Assembly: GCA_928724745.1 (NCBI GenBank) | Contig: CAKMXJ010000004.1 | Location: forward strand, 682,001-746,000 | Length of the DNA stretch: 64,000 bases | Direction of reading: 5' to 3' | Source of the DNA: Anthracocystis setariae | Taxonomy: Eukaryota; Basidiomycota; Ustilaginomycetes; Ustilaginales; Ustilaginaceae | Part shown: positions 51,485 through 61,709 of the stretch, piece by piece | Numbering within the stretch: the stretch's first letter is position 1 | Layout: each line of letters starts with the position of its first letter | Program-made: the position numbers and the translations under genes | The notes under the pieces: generated by a model | Databases searched by the model: none | Told to the model about the DNA's origin: nothing | The model's input: only the letters and a program-made list of their open reading frames with translations

Positions 51485-54089
51485 GATACAGAACAAGTTT
51501 ATCCACCTCCTTGCTAAGCTTAGCGTCCTTGGCGCCGAGTTTAGCCAGGTCGCGCAGGCGTAACATGCGATCGCTTCGCATTCGGATGAATCGCGATTCG
51601 GCTTGCGTGCGTCGCGGCGACTTGGTATCGCCTACCGTTCCGGAGAGCACGTCGTTGGGTTGCACCACTTGGGCGGTGGTGGGAGCCGAGGGCGTAGCGA
51701 TTCTTTCCGCGGCCAACTGGCCCGGCGCGAGCGGCATGCCTGCTGCGGCACCGGACGCGCGTTCGTCGAGGAATCGTTTGAGCGCATCCGGGTTTTGCGA
51801 GAGCTGTTGGGTACGGTACGCTTCGCGTTCATTAAGCGCTTCCACATTGGGCAGGATGAGCGAGCTGAGCGAGGATTGTCGCGAACGAACCGCATCGAGG
51901 TTGGAACGGATTTTGGCTTCAGTGAGATTGGGACGCGGCGAGATCGAGTAATCGATTTCCCAACGGACGGGTGGGAGCGACAAGCGAAGACGACGCTCAA
52001 TCTCGTCATCCGTCATCGGATCGATCCGTCTGCCTGGAAGAAGAGAAAACTCAACAGGTCCCACCATAAGCCCACCATCAAGATACCGATCAACCGTAAT
52101 CTCGAGCTGCGCAATCGTCCGCTGCGCACCCTCCTTAGGCGACACGGGCTCGACGTAGACAACCATTTCTTTGTGACCCTTGTCGCGCGTGTCCATGGTC
52201 AGCTTGAGCGTCTCGTCGGGGAACAAACAAGTCGCCGCATCTAACACACGCTCCATCAAGCCCAGACTAAGTTTGAAAGCCTGTTGCGCCATCTCCTCAC
52301 TGCCAAATAGACGCAAGTTCATCTCCTCGACCGAGATGTACTGGAAGCCAAAGATGGTCGAGGTGGTGTGGTATGCGACAAAGATGCCGTCCATGTGACC
52401 GATTCTCGCCTGGAAGTTGTATTTGAGGAACGCGGATCGGATCAGGTCATAGTACTCTCGCTCGAATGACTCCAACACGCCGGTCGCTCGACGGATCTGG
52501 TAGCCAGAACCCTCGACGTAGTTGGCGCGGTCAGTACGGATACCGATCGACGCCCTCGTCTTGAGATCAAACGACTTGCGCGGCAGTCGCTCGTCGTGAC
52601 AATCCAATTGCGAACGCATCATCATCTTGCCTGTGCAGGCGTAGTGGTACGCTTCCGGTTTGGATTTTTCCTCCTCGGTGAGCTTCCACGAGTTGATGCG
52701 CATGTACTTTGCATACTCCTCGGGTGTTGACGTGAGCATCTTTTCCATACTCTTGCCAAGCGAGGTGAGCACGTAGTTGGAGTTCTCCGCCTCGCCGGCG
52801 GCCGCCTTGTCGGCATCGATGGCGTAGAAGCCGTCTTTGTGGTTCAGAATGATCGAAGCAGGTAGTTTGGCGCCAATGCTAAAGCCCTTCGGCAACCCTG
52901 CGATCGCTGCCGAAAACCCAGTAACGTCTGGCTCGCGCCAGCCGGAGATGAGGAAATAGCACTGAGACAACAGCGATGTCATGGATGAGGTACTTCCGCA
53001 GTACTTCTTGGCATGCTTTTTGGTAAGTGTTGCGAGTTCCGGATCTTTACTGGATGTGATGTAGGGGGGCAGTGCAGCGTAGTCGAACAGATCGACATCG
53101 AGAATGTCTTTGATGCGTGGGTCGAAGTTGTAGATGCCCGAGCGCGGGTCTCGCAGCCAGTAGATGCCCGGATTGAAGAGCACGCGGTCGAGCCCATGTG
53201 CCAGCGTGGCCACCTTCATTTCACGCAACGGCGCCACCTTGTCTACAGGGATATCGTTGGAGGTGACGCAACCGGTGATGGATTCGTTCCATTTTTTCTG
53301 CTCGTCTGCAAACGGTCCACTGTATTCGATATTGGGCACAGGATTGCCTTTGCTGTCTCGCCATCGCAAGCGCGATTCGACGATGAGGTCGCTGCCGAAC
53401 ACAAGACGTGATTGACCGGAGAGTGCTTTAGGCTCTTCGGAGCTTTTGCCGTTGGGCTTCGACTCTGACGACGATCCATCTGTTGGTGCTGGTGCTGCCA
53501 ACCAAGAGTCTTCGTTCGACGTTGATGGCGGTGCCAGACGATCTGGGCCCCAGGTTTGTTCGAGCTGATCAGATGGATTTCTACGCGAGAGTTCTAGGTT
53601 CTTGATCCTCTGCGCAATGTTGAAAGCTTGGCTGTGCAACGCATCGAGCATTTCATCGAGGGCGCTCAGTTCCTTGATAATCGAGATCTGGTGTGCTGCA
53701 GCTTTCGCCTTTCTGTCGTTTGCAGCTTCAGAGCCGGTCGATACATTTTCCTTGCCCTTATCTGCGCTAGAGGCAGACTTGTAAGCAAAAGCTGCGTTGT
53801 GGCTTTGGTTGTTGCCATGTCGGAGTGCAAATTTACGGTGTGGCGACGAACGTCTGTAATTGGGCTGGCTCGATGTATCTCCTTGCGAAGGCGCAGAAGG
53901 AGACGAGATGGGTGGTCCAGCTGAGGTTGTTGAGCTATTCGATTGCTCGGCTGCTGGTTGGGATTCAGGCTTTCCTCGCCAATGCTCGCGTAGTCGTGCT
54001 GTCAAGGAGGCCGAGGTGTGACTTGTGGAGAAGGAGCGGGATGAGCGCAGGCTCGTGAGCGCTAGATCCCTTGCAGATTGACCGCTCAT
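51471..54089 (-). CDS. pet127: Mitochondrial RNA-processing protein Pet127
   Basis: Encodes 872 residues, one exon, start MSGQSARDLALTSLRSSRSF (mitochondrial presequence rich in Ser and Arg, no acids for 25 residues after Asp8). Residues 40-205 are Ser/Pro-rich. The Pet127 domain spans about 220-730: HGLDRVLFNPGIYWLRDPRS, GIYNFDPRIKDILDVDLFDY, QCYFLISGWREPDVTGFSAA, INSWKLTEEEKSKPEAYHYA, DCHDERLPRKSFDLKTRASI, GHMDGIFVAYHTTSTIFGFQ and LEITVDRYLDGG. The family is needed for mitochondrial RNA 5' processing and stability and is a relative of PD-(D/E)XK-type nucleases by some proposals. The C-terminal 100 residues are Arg/Leu-rich helices. Its 3' end takes part in a degenerate repeat. Confidence 0.88.
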   Translation of the reverse strand: MSGQSARDLALTSLRSSRSFSTSHTSASLTARLREHWRGKPESQPAAEQSNSSTTSAGPPISSPSAPSQGDTSSQPNYRRSSPHRKFALRHGNNQSHNAAFAYKSASSADKGKENVSTGSEAANDRKAKAAAHQISIIKELSALDEMLDALHSQAFNIAQRIKNLELSRRNPSDQLEQTWGPDRLAPPSTSNEDSWLAAPAPTDGSSSESKPNGKSSEEPKALSGQSRLVFGSDLIVESRLRWRDSKGNPVPNIEYSGPFADEQKKWNESITGCVTSNDIPVDKVAPLREMKVATLAHGLDRVLFNPGIYWLRDPRSGIYNFDPRIKDILDVDLFDYAALPPYITSSKDPELATLTKKHAKKYCGSTSSMTSLLSQCYFLISGWREPDVTGFSAAIAGLPKGFSIGAKLPASIILNHKDGFYAIDADKAAAGEAENSNYVLTSLGKSMEKMLTSTPEEYAKYMRINSWKLTEEEKSKPEAYHYACTGKMMMRSQLDCHDERLPRKSFDLKTRASIGIRTDRANYVEGSGYQIRRATGVLESFEREYYDLIRSAFLKYNFQARIGHMDGIFVAYHTTSTIFGFQYISVEEMNLRLFGSEEMAQQAFKLSLGLMERVLDAATCLFPDETLKLTMDTRDKGHKEMVVYVEPVSPKEGAQRTIAQLEITVDRYLDGGLMVGPVEFSLLPGRRIDPMTDDEIERRLRLSLPPVRWEIDYSISPRPNLTEAKIRSNLDAVRSRQSSLSSLILPNVEALNEREAYRTQQLSQNPDALKRFLDERASGAAAGMPLAPGQLAAERIATPSAPTTAQVVQPNDVLSGTVGDTKSPRRTQAESRFIRMRSDRMLRLRDLAKLGAKDAKLSKEVDKLVLYQTRS

Positions 54090-54153
54090 GGTTGTGACTG
54101 GTTCGAGAGCGACAAGGATGTGCCGAATGGTGTGTGACTGTAAGCAGTGCGAG

Positions 54154-54184
<31 letters not shown>

Positions 54185-54496
54185 TGCTCTGTCAGGCGTT
54201 GAGTTTGCTCGACGAAAGGTGGAGGTTGTGCCATTCAGCGTTGCGAAAATTCTCTTCGAGTCGAGAAGAAAAGCACCAAAAAATAGCGAAACCAAAAATC
54301 ACAAATCCCTCAAAATTTGCGGCAGCAGCAGAGCAGCTTTCTGAAATTTCTCGGAAGACGGGAAACCCTGGACAAATTTGTGCTCGGACAACTGTGTTCT
54401 TCATCAAGCCTTTGGTGACCATTCGGACTCATCTAGAACGCCTTGCCACAACATATCCATGCGAAGAGTTGAATCCGAAACAGCGCAACAGGCAAT
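54090..54496. promoter_or_regulatory. Divergent promoter pet127/faf1-like, with (AAG)n repeat
   Basis: 407 bases. An AAG microsatellite (54153-54183) lies close to the pet127 start. The rest is A-rich near 54280-54330. No gene seen. Confidence 0.55.
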
Positions 54497-55594
54497 ATGA
54501 GTTCGGTGTGGGATACCAAAACGAATCGCAAGAGCAAGAGCAAGCGCAAAACCGACGACGCGGTACAGCCCGGGCAACAACAAGATTCACAGGAACGGGC
54601 TCATCAGCTGGCCCAGCTCGAAGCGTTCGGTAACGCCTTCTTATCCTCCTTCGACCTCGGCAGTGCATCCAACTCAGCGGATCAACATGATGTAGAGGCA
54701 TCGAGCAGCAGGAAGAGACTCTCGTCAAAGAAACGTAAGCGTCTTGCAGAGCAGCAAGGTGACGGTGATACAGTTGAAGCAGCGTCGGTGAAAGAGATGG
54801 ACGAGGTGGACCTCATGTTTGGATCTACAAAGGCTTCAGCGATCAAGGATGGCGACGATGCCAAATCTTTGAACTCGAACAAGAAGAAGCCACCGAGATC
54901 CAGGGTGGTCGAGACGGTCGTGTTTGGCGGCGAAAATCGTCCAGATGCCGACGAGCTCAAAGACGCCAAGAAGGGGTGGAAGGCTTTCATGTCATCCAAG
55001 ATTGACAAGATTGCAGCGGAGGATCATGACTCTGCAGTCAAGATGACAACAGCGGAGGAGCAAGAGGAAAAGGAGCTCAAGGCCAATGATCGTCTGCTGT
55101 CCGAGCTGCTATCCACCACGCTGTTCGCACCTGGAACAGGAACCACTTCCAAGGGCAAATCGAACTTGTCGTCCAACGATACAATAGCGCGAATCATGGA
55201 ACTTTCGGCCACAGAGGCTCAACGCAAAGGTCAAGCCATCGGACGCGGATGGGGAGAGAACGAGTTGAAGCGTCAGCAGCTTTCCAAGGCACCGGCAGCG
55301 ATCCGACAGGGAATGAGGAAGGCAGCAGGAGAGCGTCGCGACAAGCAGAGGGACAAGGCCAAGGAGCTCGGAACATGGCATCCATCGCTCAAGCAGGCCT
55401 ATGCCAACCAAGCCACGGCCACCGAGATGGGTCTCAAGAAGGACACCAGGAAGCGACAGCGTGGTCTGGGTATGGGCATTGGCAAGTTTGCTGGAGGAAC
55501 GCTCAAGTTGTCGTCCTCCGAGATCTCCAAGATCAACGGCAAGTCAAAGTCAGGCTCTTCGGGCTCCAAGCGTGGCAAGGGTGGGCGCAAATAG
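54497..55594 (+). CDS. Faf1/C1orf131-like 40S ribosome-biogenesis factor
   Basis: Encodes 365 residues, start MSSVWDTKTNRKSKSKRKTD. Very basic/acidic mixed composition with nucleolar-type Lys/Arg clusters (SRKRLSSKKRKRLAEQ, about 71-86). Central motif RSRVVETVVFGGENRP (about 134-150), then DRLLSELLSTTLFAPG (199-214) and a long basic helix. The C-terminal signature GLGMGIGKFAGGTLKLSSSE followed by ISKIN resembles the GxGxGKFxxGxLxLSxxEI end of yeast Faf1 and human C1orf131, which act in the small-subunit processome. Assignment rests mainly on this end, so moderately sure. Las1, another ribosome-biogenesis factor, and eL6 lie within 12 kb, but no operon-like link is implied. Divergent from pet127. 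Confidence 0.65.
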   Translation: MSSVWDTKTNRKSKSKRKTDDAVQPGQQQDSQERAHQLAQLEAFGNAFLSSFDLGSASNSADQHDVEASSSRKRLSSKKRKRLAEQQGDGDTVEAASVKEMDEVDLMFGSTKASAIKDGDDAKSLNSNKKKPPRSRVVETVVFGGENRPDADELKDAKKGWKAFMSSKIDKIAAEDHDSAVKMTTAEEQEEKELKANDRLLSELLSTTLFAPGTGTTSKGKSNLSSNDTIARIMELSATEAQRKGQAIGRGWGENELKRQQLSKAPAAIRQGMRKAAGERRDKQRDKAKELGTWHPSLKQAYANQATATEMGLKKDTRKRQRGLGMGIGKFAGGTLKLSSSEISKINGKSKSGSSGSKRGKGGRK

Positions 55595-58500
55595 ACCAGA
55601 CCATCTCGTTGGACCGACCAGACTCGTTACAAAGATACCATTCCACATCTTGCATTGTGCGGTCACAACTCTGCGATCTGACATTCTTCAAACGCTGCTC
55701 ACACTCTCGGTTGGGAATGTCAGCACAATCGAAGCAAGCAGCGTCCTCAGCTATCATTGACCCTATTTTTATCATGGTTCGGATGATCCGAGGTTGAGTG
55801 GGCCAAGAACCGAGGTGTCATCGAGACTCAGTAGTAGTGACAGGCCAAGCCTCTTGACGTACGCTAACTTTTTTTTTTCGGCATCTAAGCGAGAAAATGG
55901 CAAGGTCAGGCGAGAATAAACTGAGGCAGCGGGCATTTCGGCTCATACCGATCCTAGCGTAATTCCTACATCGGAGCTCAGTCGATCTGTTTTGATGGCG
56001 TTGATCAGAAGCTGGTGAATCCACCAACCGTTGCGCTCTCAATCCACCAATCCATCCGATCCCAGACCCATTCTGTCCGATATAGACGCGGCTAGGAATC
56101 ATCTCCCGCGGCTCTTGCAGCAGTGTGCGCCATTGATTTTGATCTAGCATTGTCTGTAGTCGCTTCCTGCCTGGACATGACAGTTTCGACACACTGGGTA
56201 AGCCTCTTGATGCGGGGGGAAACCGCAGTACTTTGCGGCTAGTTGAATAGGAGTCGGGAAACCGCAGTGATTTGTCTCACAATATGCAGCAGGGTCCACC
56301 ACCACCATCTTGTCTGATCAACGGCCAAGGAGGAACAATGCGGACTTTGATTGTGCCTCTGAGAAAAGTGGATGTATAACGGCGTCATTGTGCATTCGGA
56401 AATTGCGATGTCGGAACTCGCAGTTGCAGAGCTGGTCTCTTGGTCAGCACAAGCGAAAGGCGGCTAAGCAAAGCAAGCGCAAGAGGCGCTTCCAAGACAA
56501 GGTGAGATATGTGAGGATCTTGGCAAAAGGACCCGAAGGAGATGCATGCGGGACAACATAGGGTCGAGATAGCAAGTCGGATAAGTGTTTGCTTGCTCAC
56601 GATGTAGTGCTACCGTATTGAAACTTGAGCTTGGCAGTCAAGCTATGGTACACAGTCAGTAGAGTAAGGTCTAAATTCAAACGGACGGACAGGTCGCGAA
56701 TGCTGTACTGTACTCTGTAGGCGAGGCTGTCAAAAGTAATTTGGTCCAAGATTGTGGCTTTCGCCTCTTCCCTTTCACTCACACTGCTGAAATTTCGATG
56801 TAGAATTTGGCTATGATTTGGAGCCTCTGTCCCGTGTGGATCGCCCAGGCTACGCCAGAAAAAGGATCGAGACCTTTGGCGCCCCTGGCACCGTCCCGAC
56901 CTCTCTTTCGGATTGCACGCATTCCAGCGACACACATCCACACCCACACGCACAGCACTCTGCTGCTGGATGCGGATACCTTCAGAATGCAAAGTCGTAC
57001 ATGAATGGTACTACATTGTCACCTCCATTTTTCTGTTCAGAAGTTGTCAAGAAATCAGCAAATAAAGCCGTCTCAGATGGCGATCAAAATGGATATTGAC
57101 CCTGACTAGTTGTCAAACGGTCGATGCATTGGCAGGCTTAGAATACAGTACAGCGATGCTGCTGTTCAGTGCAGAACAGAACAGAAAATTCATAAAATGC
57201 TGTAATATTGAATAACGAAGTGACGCGACCTGATGGTGAAAGTGTGCCTTTTCGCGTGCATTGATTGCGCGCGTCTATCGACGGAATGTCAATTAAATAA
57301 AATTATTATAATAATAAAACCAAAAAATAATTAAAAAAAATTGTTTCATTTGGAGTTACGGTCGGCTTGCCGATGACCAACCATGAGACAATCATCCGAG
57401 TAGATACTGTATTGTTAATGGCCAAAATGTCTTTGGTGGCGTCCAGCAGACAGACTTTCCACTTTGGTGACAAGCCAGCATTGTCGTGATGTAGACACTG
57501 ATCAAGCCAATCAAATCGGAACAGGTTCTAACCAACTCAGGCTGTCTTTGCAACTTGCACGTCACAGCCAGCTGCAAAGACTGCGTTGGCTAGCTTCCCA
57601 AAATTTCCACCATGCCGATTATTGCAGTGCAGTGCAGTGCAGTACAGAACAATTCACTAGTGCTGTACATTTGTGCAAGCATCTGCTGGTTCCGACAGGC
57701 GCGCTCTTCGATCCACGATCTTCACGCTCCGCTCAGTTTCGACGGCGACATGCGTTGCACACGTTGCAGTACAGTACAGTACTGTACAGTACAGTGGAGA
57801 CTGGACGCAGTAGCTGCGCACTTTTTTGTGGCATTACCCCACTGCACTCGAACTGACGTGACCTTCTGCAAGCTGCATCACTGTGCAAGAAAGTTTTCCA
57901 TCTGGCCATAGCGCCTCTTGGGCTCGGTCACTTGTGTGATTGCATCAGCTTGAACGTGTGCATCTAGTCTGACTTACTCAATTCAATCTCAATCTACATA
58001 AACTGAGGGCGAAGGCACATGTAACCTCAGGCTATTGTATCGAGCTACATCCGGGTGGGATTTGAGTTGATGGAGCAGCTCTCTCGGTTAGTTGTAGCCA
58101 GGGTCTTGGCTCGACCAACTCACACTCTTGCCGACTGGATTTCATCCAAACGCAATATGCCAATCCTCCGAGTCTACTGTATGACTGTGCTGTGCAGGAC
58201 AGGTACACAAAACCATAGCGACAGTTTCGATCTGCTTCGGCACGCCTGCACAACTCATGCGCTCGCCAAGTCCACTTGCCTTGCCTCATTCGTCCCCACC
58301 GTTGCCTTGCCTTGTGCTTGCTTTTGCTGCACATGCCCACCCACCAGTTACCTCGCAACCACTGAACGCTGTGCAGCTCTCCCACGCTTCGTTGGAATTG
58401 ATTGGTGCAGTGCAGTTAGTATCCGCACCAAATGCGATTACGATAGACCCAATCACGTCCCCACTCTCCATCTCGCTCCCGCCGCCGTCTGTCCCCGCTG

Positions 58501-59108
58501 CGAGCCGTGCACTTTGGTTCCTTACATCCTCGGCCCGGCCTAGGTCTGTCGTCCTTCTTTTCTCTTGCCTTCCAGCCAATTTCCCTTTCCCATTCCGAAC
58601 TCTTCTCCTCAACTTGCCCACCTGCCCCACTCAACTGCCAAAGCTCAGTTGCCTTGTCTCGATCGAGTCCTGGCCGTCGCCGCACCCTCTTCTCTTTTGC
58701 TCAACTCCCATCATCCTCGACATCGAGTCTCGAGAATTTCACTCCCTCATTCGATCTCGACCCGCGTGGTTGAAGTCGTCACCGCTTCTTCTCTAGCCCA
58801 GCCCATCGGCTATTGTTGCCCTGCCTCATCGAGGCTATTTGTCCAAGACTTGGCATTCAGTGTTCGCGAGTCGATCTCATCACATCTCCAATTCCCTCAA
58901 CTCACCACCTCGCTCTCTACATCATCGGTTCGTCTCCGAAATGAGCACGATCTAATCATATCGACCGTCCTCGCCTGTTCTTACATCCAAGGATCCATCG
59001 CGATTGCTCTAGCGGCCTCATTCGAAGCATCCACAAAGTCTCGGTAGGCTTCCTATACGATCTATACCCCACAGCCGATATCGTCGGCGCTAGCATCTGT
59101 CGTTCAAC
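55595..59108. other. 3.5-kb intergenic region
   Basis: No supported gene. It holds an AT-rich island (57291-57347), CAGTGCAGTGCAGTGCAGTA repeats (57625-57645), a dense group of TACAGTAC motifs (57144-57151, 57770-57792; reverse copy 56705-56712), and from 58540 to 59100 a long pyrimidine-rich leader for the downstream gene. Open frames of 160-179 codons at 58055-59047 are products of that pyrimidine bias. Confidence 0.6.
57291..57347. repeat. AT-rich island
   Basis: 57 bases almost entirely A/T (AATTAAATAAAATTATTATA-like), surrounded by roughly 50% GC sequence. Confidence 0.8.
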
Positions 59109-60683
59109 ATGGGCTCTTGCATGTCCAAAGGCAGCACCATGGACGAGGTCACCTCTCCACCTCCACCCCATCCGGAGGCAAGGCGGGTCTGGTTGATCGC
59201 TACCGTTGTCGATCCTCAGCAGATCCCCTCGGATCTTGTCGGTATCGAGGCAGATGGCCTCAAGTCTGCCATGCGCAATCGCGGTCTCGAGACTGAACAC
59301 TGGGCTCTTCGGGTCGACCCACCACCTGCCGACGTCAAGGCACAGTACACCATCTTTGACATCACCGTTGAACACAATAAGCTCGTATCCAAGATTCTCC
59401 CCGCAACCAGTCCGTACTGGAAGATCATCCAACGGCGTGCAGCCATCGGCTGGACCATCTGGTCCGACCAAGAAATTTTCGAAGCCACCAAGCTTTTGCT
59501 CATGGCTCGTCCAAAGTACGACGGTCGCACCAACAACTCGCAAACTCTGGCAAGGCTGCTTGGCCGTCACATTGCATTGGCTCAAGAGCAACAAGAGCAA
59601 CAACACCATGCCGCCAGAACTGCCAGCGAGGCAACCTCGAGCACCCTTTTGAGCCCAACAGGCAGCGGCATTCTCCAGAAGCCTGGCTCGCTGGATTTGG
59701 ACGGCGCATCTGTTTCAATCAAAAACCGCTCGCAAATGTCTCTGGCTTCCGGAGCACACAGTCAGCTCAGCCAGCCGATCGAGTCGGAGCTTTCGGAAAA
59801 AGCTGACGTGCCTTCCACCACTGTCTCTCGTATGCCAGCTAGCATTCGTCACAGTCAGAGGATGAGCGTCGCACGTCCTCCTTTGATCCATCTTTCCACC
59901 ACTCCATCGGTAGCCGGTTCCGAGGTTGGTGGCATGACAAGACCGACTCTGATCCGAGCCTCTGAGACTGAACATGGAACTGGCTCTACAGGATCAGTGC
60001 GCTTGTCACTGCCTCCTCAGCCGCGTCAGCAGTCACCGCTCAATCCAGCACACCGCAAAAGCGTCTCTGAATTCCGTACGCATGGCCGCTCACGCACTCA
60101 GTCGGATGCACAAGTGTATGGTACAGTGGGTACACCGGATGCTCGCGTTCGAGCCAGCCGCAGACGCAGCGAAGCTCCCTCCGAGTGGATTCCGGATCAG
60201 CCGAGCAGCCCGACCCGCGCGCGCAGGAACACCAACCGCGATTCAGTGCTGAGTCTTGGTGCCGGCAGCGTGGCGGGAGGATACGGTGCAAGCCTGCATG
60301 GCTCGCCCATGGCTACTTGGGGACCCAGCATGATTCCGCCGTCACCCACCGTGATGGGGATGCCCATGGGTGGATATGGTGTGCCTCAGACGCCTGCCAT
60401 GCCCTTGTGGCCCCACGGCGGTATGAGTGCGTCGTCGCCATCCATGTCGTTCCATCCGGGTGCGCTTCAAATCCCGATGCCGTACTTTTCTCATCCTGCC
60501 ATGGGCATGCCCATGCAGCCACACATGCCCATGCCCATGCTTGCGCCGCCGTCGCCAGGGTTCTACTCGCACACCTCGTCGGCTGTTCCTACGCCACCGG
60601 AAAGCCCGCAGATGCTGTCGACGCACGTGTCCAAGAGCGTTCCCGAGATTGGACACGCACTCGCGTCGCCGGTTCGCGCTTGA
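59109..60683 (+). CDS. Putative N-myristoylated/palmitoylated protein, unknown function
   Basis: Encodes 524 residues. The start MGSCMSKGS fits the N-myristoylation rule (Gly2, Ser6, Lys7) with Cys4 as likely palmitoylation site, so plasma-membrane or endomembrane attachment is predicted. A compact domain of about 140 residues follows (25-165): VWLIATVVDPQQIPSDLVGI, YTIFDITVEHNKLVSKIL, SPYWKIIQRRAAIGWTIWSD and LARLLGRHIA. I do not recognise it. Residues 165-380 are Ser/Thr/Arg-rich and disordered, with RRSEAPSEW- and RARRNTNRDS-type possible kinase sites. Residues 390-500 are Pro/Met/Gly-rich (GMPMGGYGVPQTP, MGMPMQPHMPMPMLAPPSPG). Such a layout resembles a membrane scaffold or signalling adaptor; that is inference. 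Confidence 0.8.
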   Translation: MGSCMSKGSTMDEVTSPPPPHPEARRVWLIATVVDPQQIPSDLVGIEADGLKSAMRNRGLETEHWALRVDPPPADVKAQYTIFDITVEHNKLVSKILPATSPYWKIIQRRAAIGWTIWSDQEIFEATKLLLMARPKYDGRTNNSQTLARLLGRHIALAQEQQEQQHHAARTASEATSSTLLSPTGSGILQKPGSLDLDGASVSIKNRSQMSLASGAHSQLSQPIESELSEKADVPSTTVSRMPASIRHSQRMSVARPPLIHLSTTPSVAGSEVGGMTRPTLIRASETEHGTGSTGSVRLSLPPQPRQQSPLNPAHRKSVSEFRTHGRSRTQSDAQVYGTVGTPDARVRASRRRSEAPSEWIPDQPSSPTRARRNTNRDSVLSLGAGSVAGGYGASLHGSPMATWGPSMIPPSPTVMGMPMGGYGVPQTPAMPLWPHGGMSASSPSMSFHPGALQIPMPYFSHPAMGMPMQPHMPMPMLAPPSPGFYSHTSSAVPTPPESPQMLSTHVSKSVPEIGHALASPVRA

Positions 60684-61162
60684 TAATGACAGGACAATCT
60701 CTTTTCCTTGCACACAATACCCCTTTGACATTGACTCGTTTTCTCGACGGTTTCTTGGCTTGTTTGATCGCGCTGTACTCATTCCTTTGGCACTTTGATA
60801 CTTTCATTTCTCCTTGGCAAATGTTTCCAGATTGTTGCAAAGCCAGGTCGTGTTTGACCGGATGTGGCATGTGTGCGCTGCGCAAAGGAGGAAGAGTCGA
60901 TGGAGGCGGTGATCCGTTTAGAGTGAGTCACTGATCCTGTTGGCCCCGTATGAAGATGAAGCGCGTTGCCAAGCGTGATGGGCGAGTGTTTGGTGGGCAA
61001 GAGGATGGATGGATCTGGTGATCACAGACGGAGGTGAATCACCTTGTCGCATTATAGGTGGGATTGGGGATGAGTTGGAAGAGCTATAAGTATACGTATA
61101 TGCAGCACAATAAGGAATGATGGTGGTGGTGGTGGAGGTGATGGATGGGGAGGGAGGGAATT
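60684..61162. other. Convergent spacer
   Basis: 479 bases between the acylated-protein gene and the prothymosin-like gene; GGTGGTGG run at 61122-61140. No gene seen. Confidence 0.5.
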
Positions 61163-61709
61163 TTACTCGTCGGTTTTAGCAGCCTTGGTGTCGTCGTCAT
61201 TACCCTCATCGTCTGCTTTCCTCTTGTTACCCGCACTAGTGTCATCCTCCTCGTCTTCCTCCTCTTCATCCTCTTCCTCCTCTTCCTCTTCCTCCTCGCC
61301 TTCATCTTCATCTTCTTCTTCTTCTTCTTCTTCTTCTTCCTCCTCTTCGGCAGCGGCATCATCGTCACCAGCTACAACCTCCTCCTCCTCATCTTCCTCC
61401 TCGTAGTCTCCCTCTTCATCATCGTCCTCATCCTCCTCCTGTTACACAAAACGGGGATATGGGTCAGTGAATACTTTTCAGAATAGAAAAAAGTAAAGGT
61501 AGGGGTTGGGAAACGCGGGGGGGGGTGGGGGGGGGGCTTACAAAGTCTTGATCATCTTCATCATCCTCGTCCTCATCGGCAAGTTCCTCGGCAGTGTTCT
61601 TCTCCGCCTCCTGCGCAGCTTCGCGCTTGTTGTCCTTTACAGACTGTTCGATAGCTCCAGCATCAGAGGAGGAGGAGGAGGTCTTGGGATCGGTGGCGGA
61701 ATCGGTCAT
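61163..61709 (-). CDS. Prothymosin-alpha-like acidic nuclear protein
   Basis: Exons 61542-61709 and 61163-61438, 147 residues; the 103-base intron is GTAAGC..AACAG and joins DDQDF to EEDEDDD in frame. Start MTDSATDPKTSSSSSDAG. Residues 22-45 form a charged helix (EQSVKDNKREAAQEAEKN). Residues 46-122 are almost only Glu/Asp (over 60 acidic residues) with two small breaks (GDYEEE, VVAGDDDAAA). The end is DDTSAGNKRKADDEGNDDDT then KAAKTDE. Start, acidic centre and the KR..AxDDE..DDDTK..KTDE end parallel vertebrate prothymosin alpha, a disordered histone-H1-binding chaperone with a bipartite nuclear signal. By composition alone another histone chaperone (Chz1/nucleoplasmin-tail type) is possible. 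The intron holds a G-rich tract on the plus strand. Confidence 0.8.
61517..61536. repeat. G9-T-G10 tract inside intron
   Basis: Two G runs separated by one T on the plus strand (C-rich on the transcribed RNA), just inside the donor site of the prothymosin-like gene. Confidence 0.9.

Noticed and set aside
58055..59047. Open frames of 160-179 codons before the acylated-protein gene
   Set aside because: Ser/Pro/Leu-rich products of a pyrimidine tract; more likely the untranslated leader.
61185..61406. Poly-Ser open frame on the plus strand opposite the acidic exon
   Set aside because: It is the reverse reading of the Glu/Asp codons (TCC/TCT/TCA) of the prothymosin-like gene.
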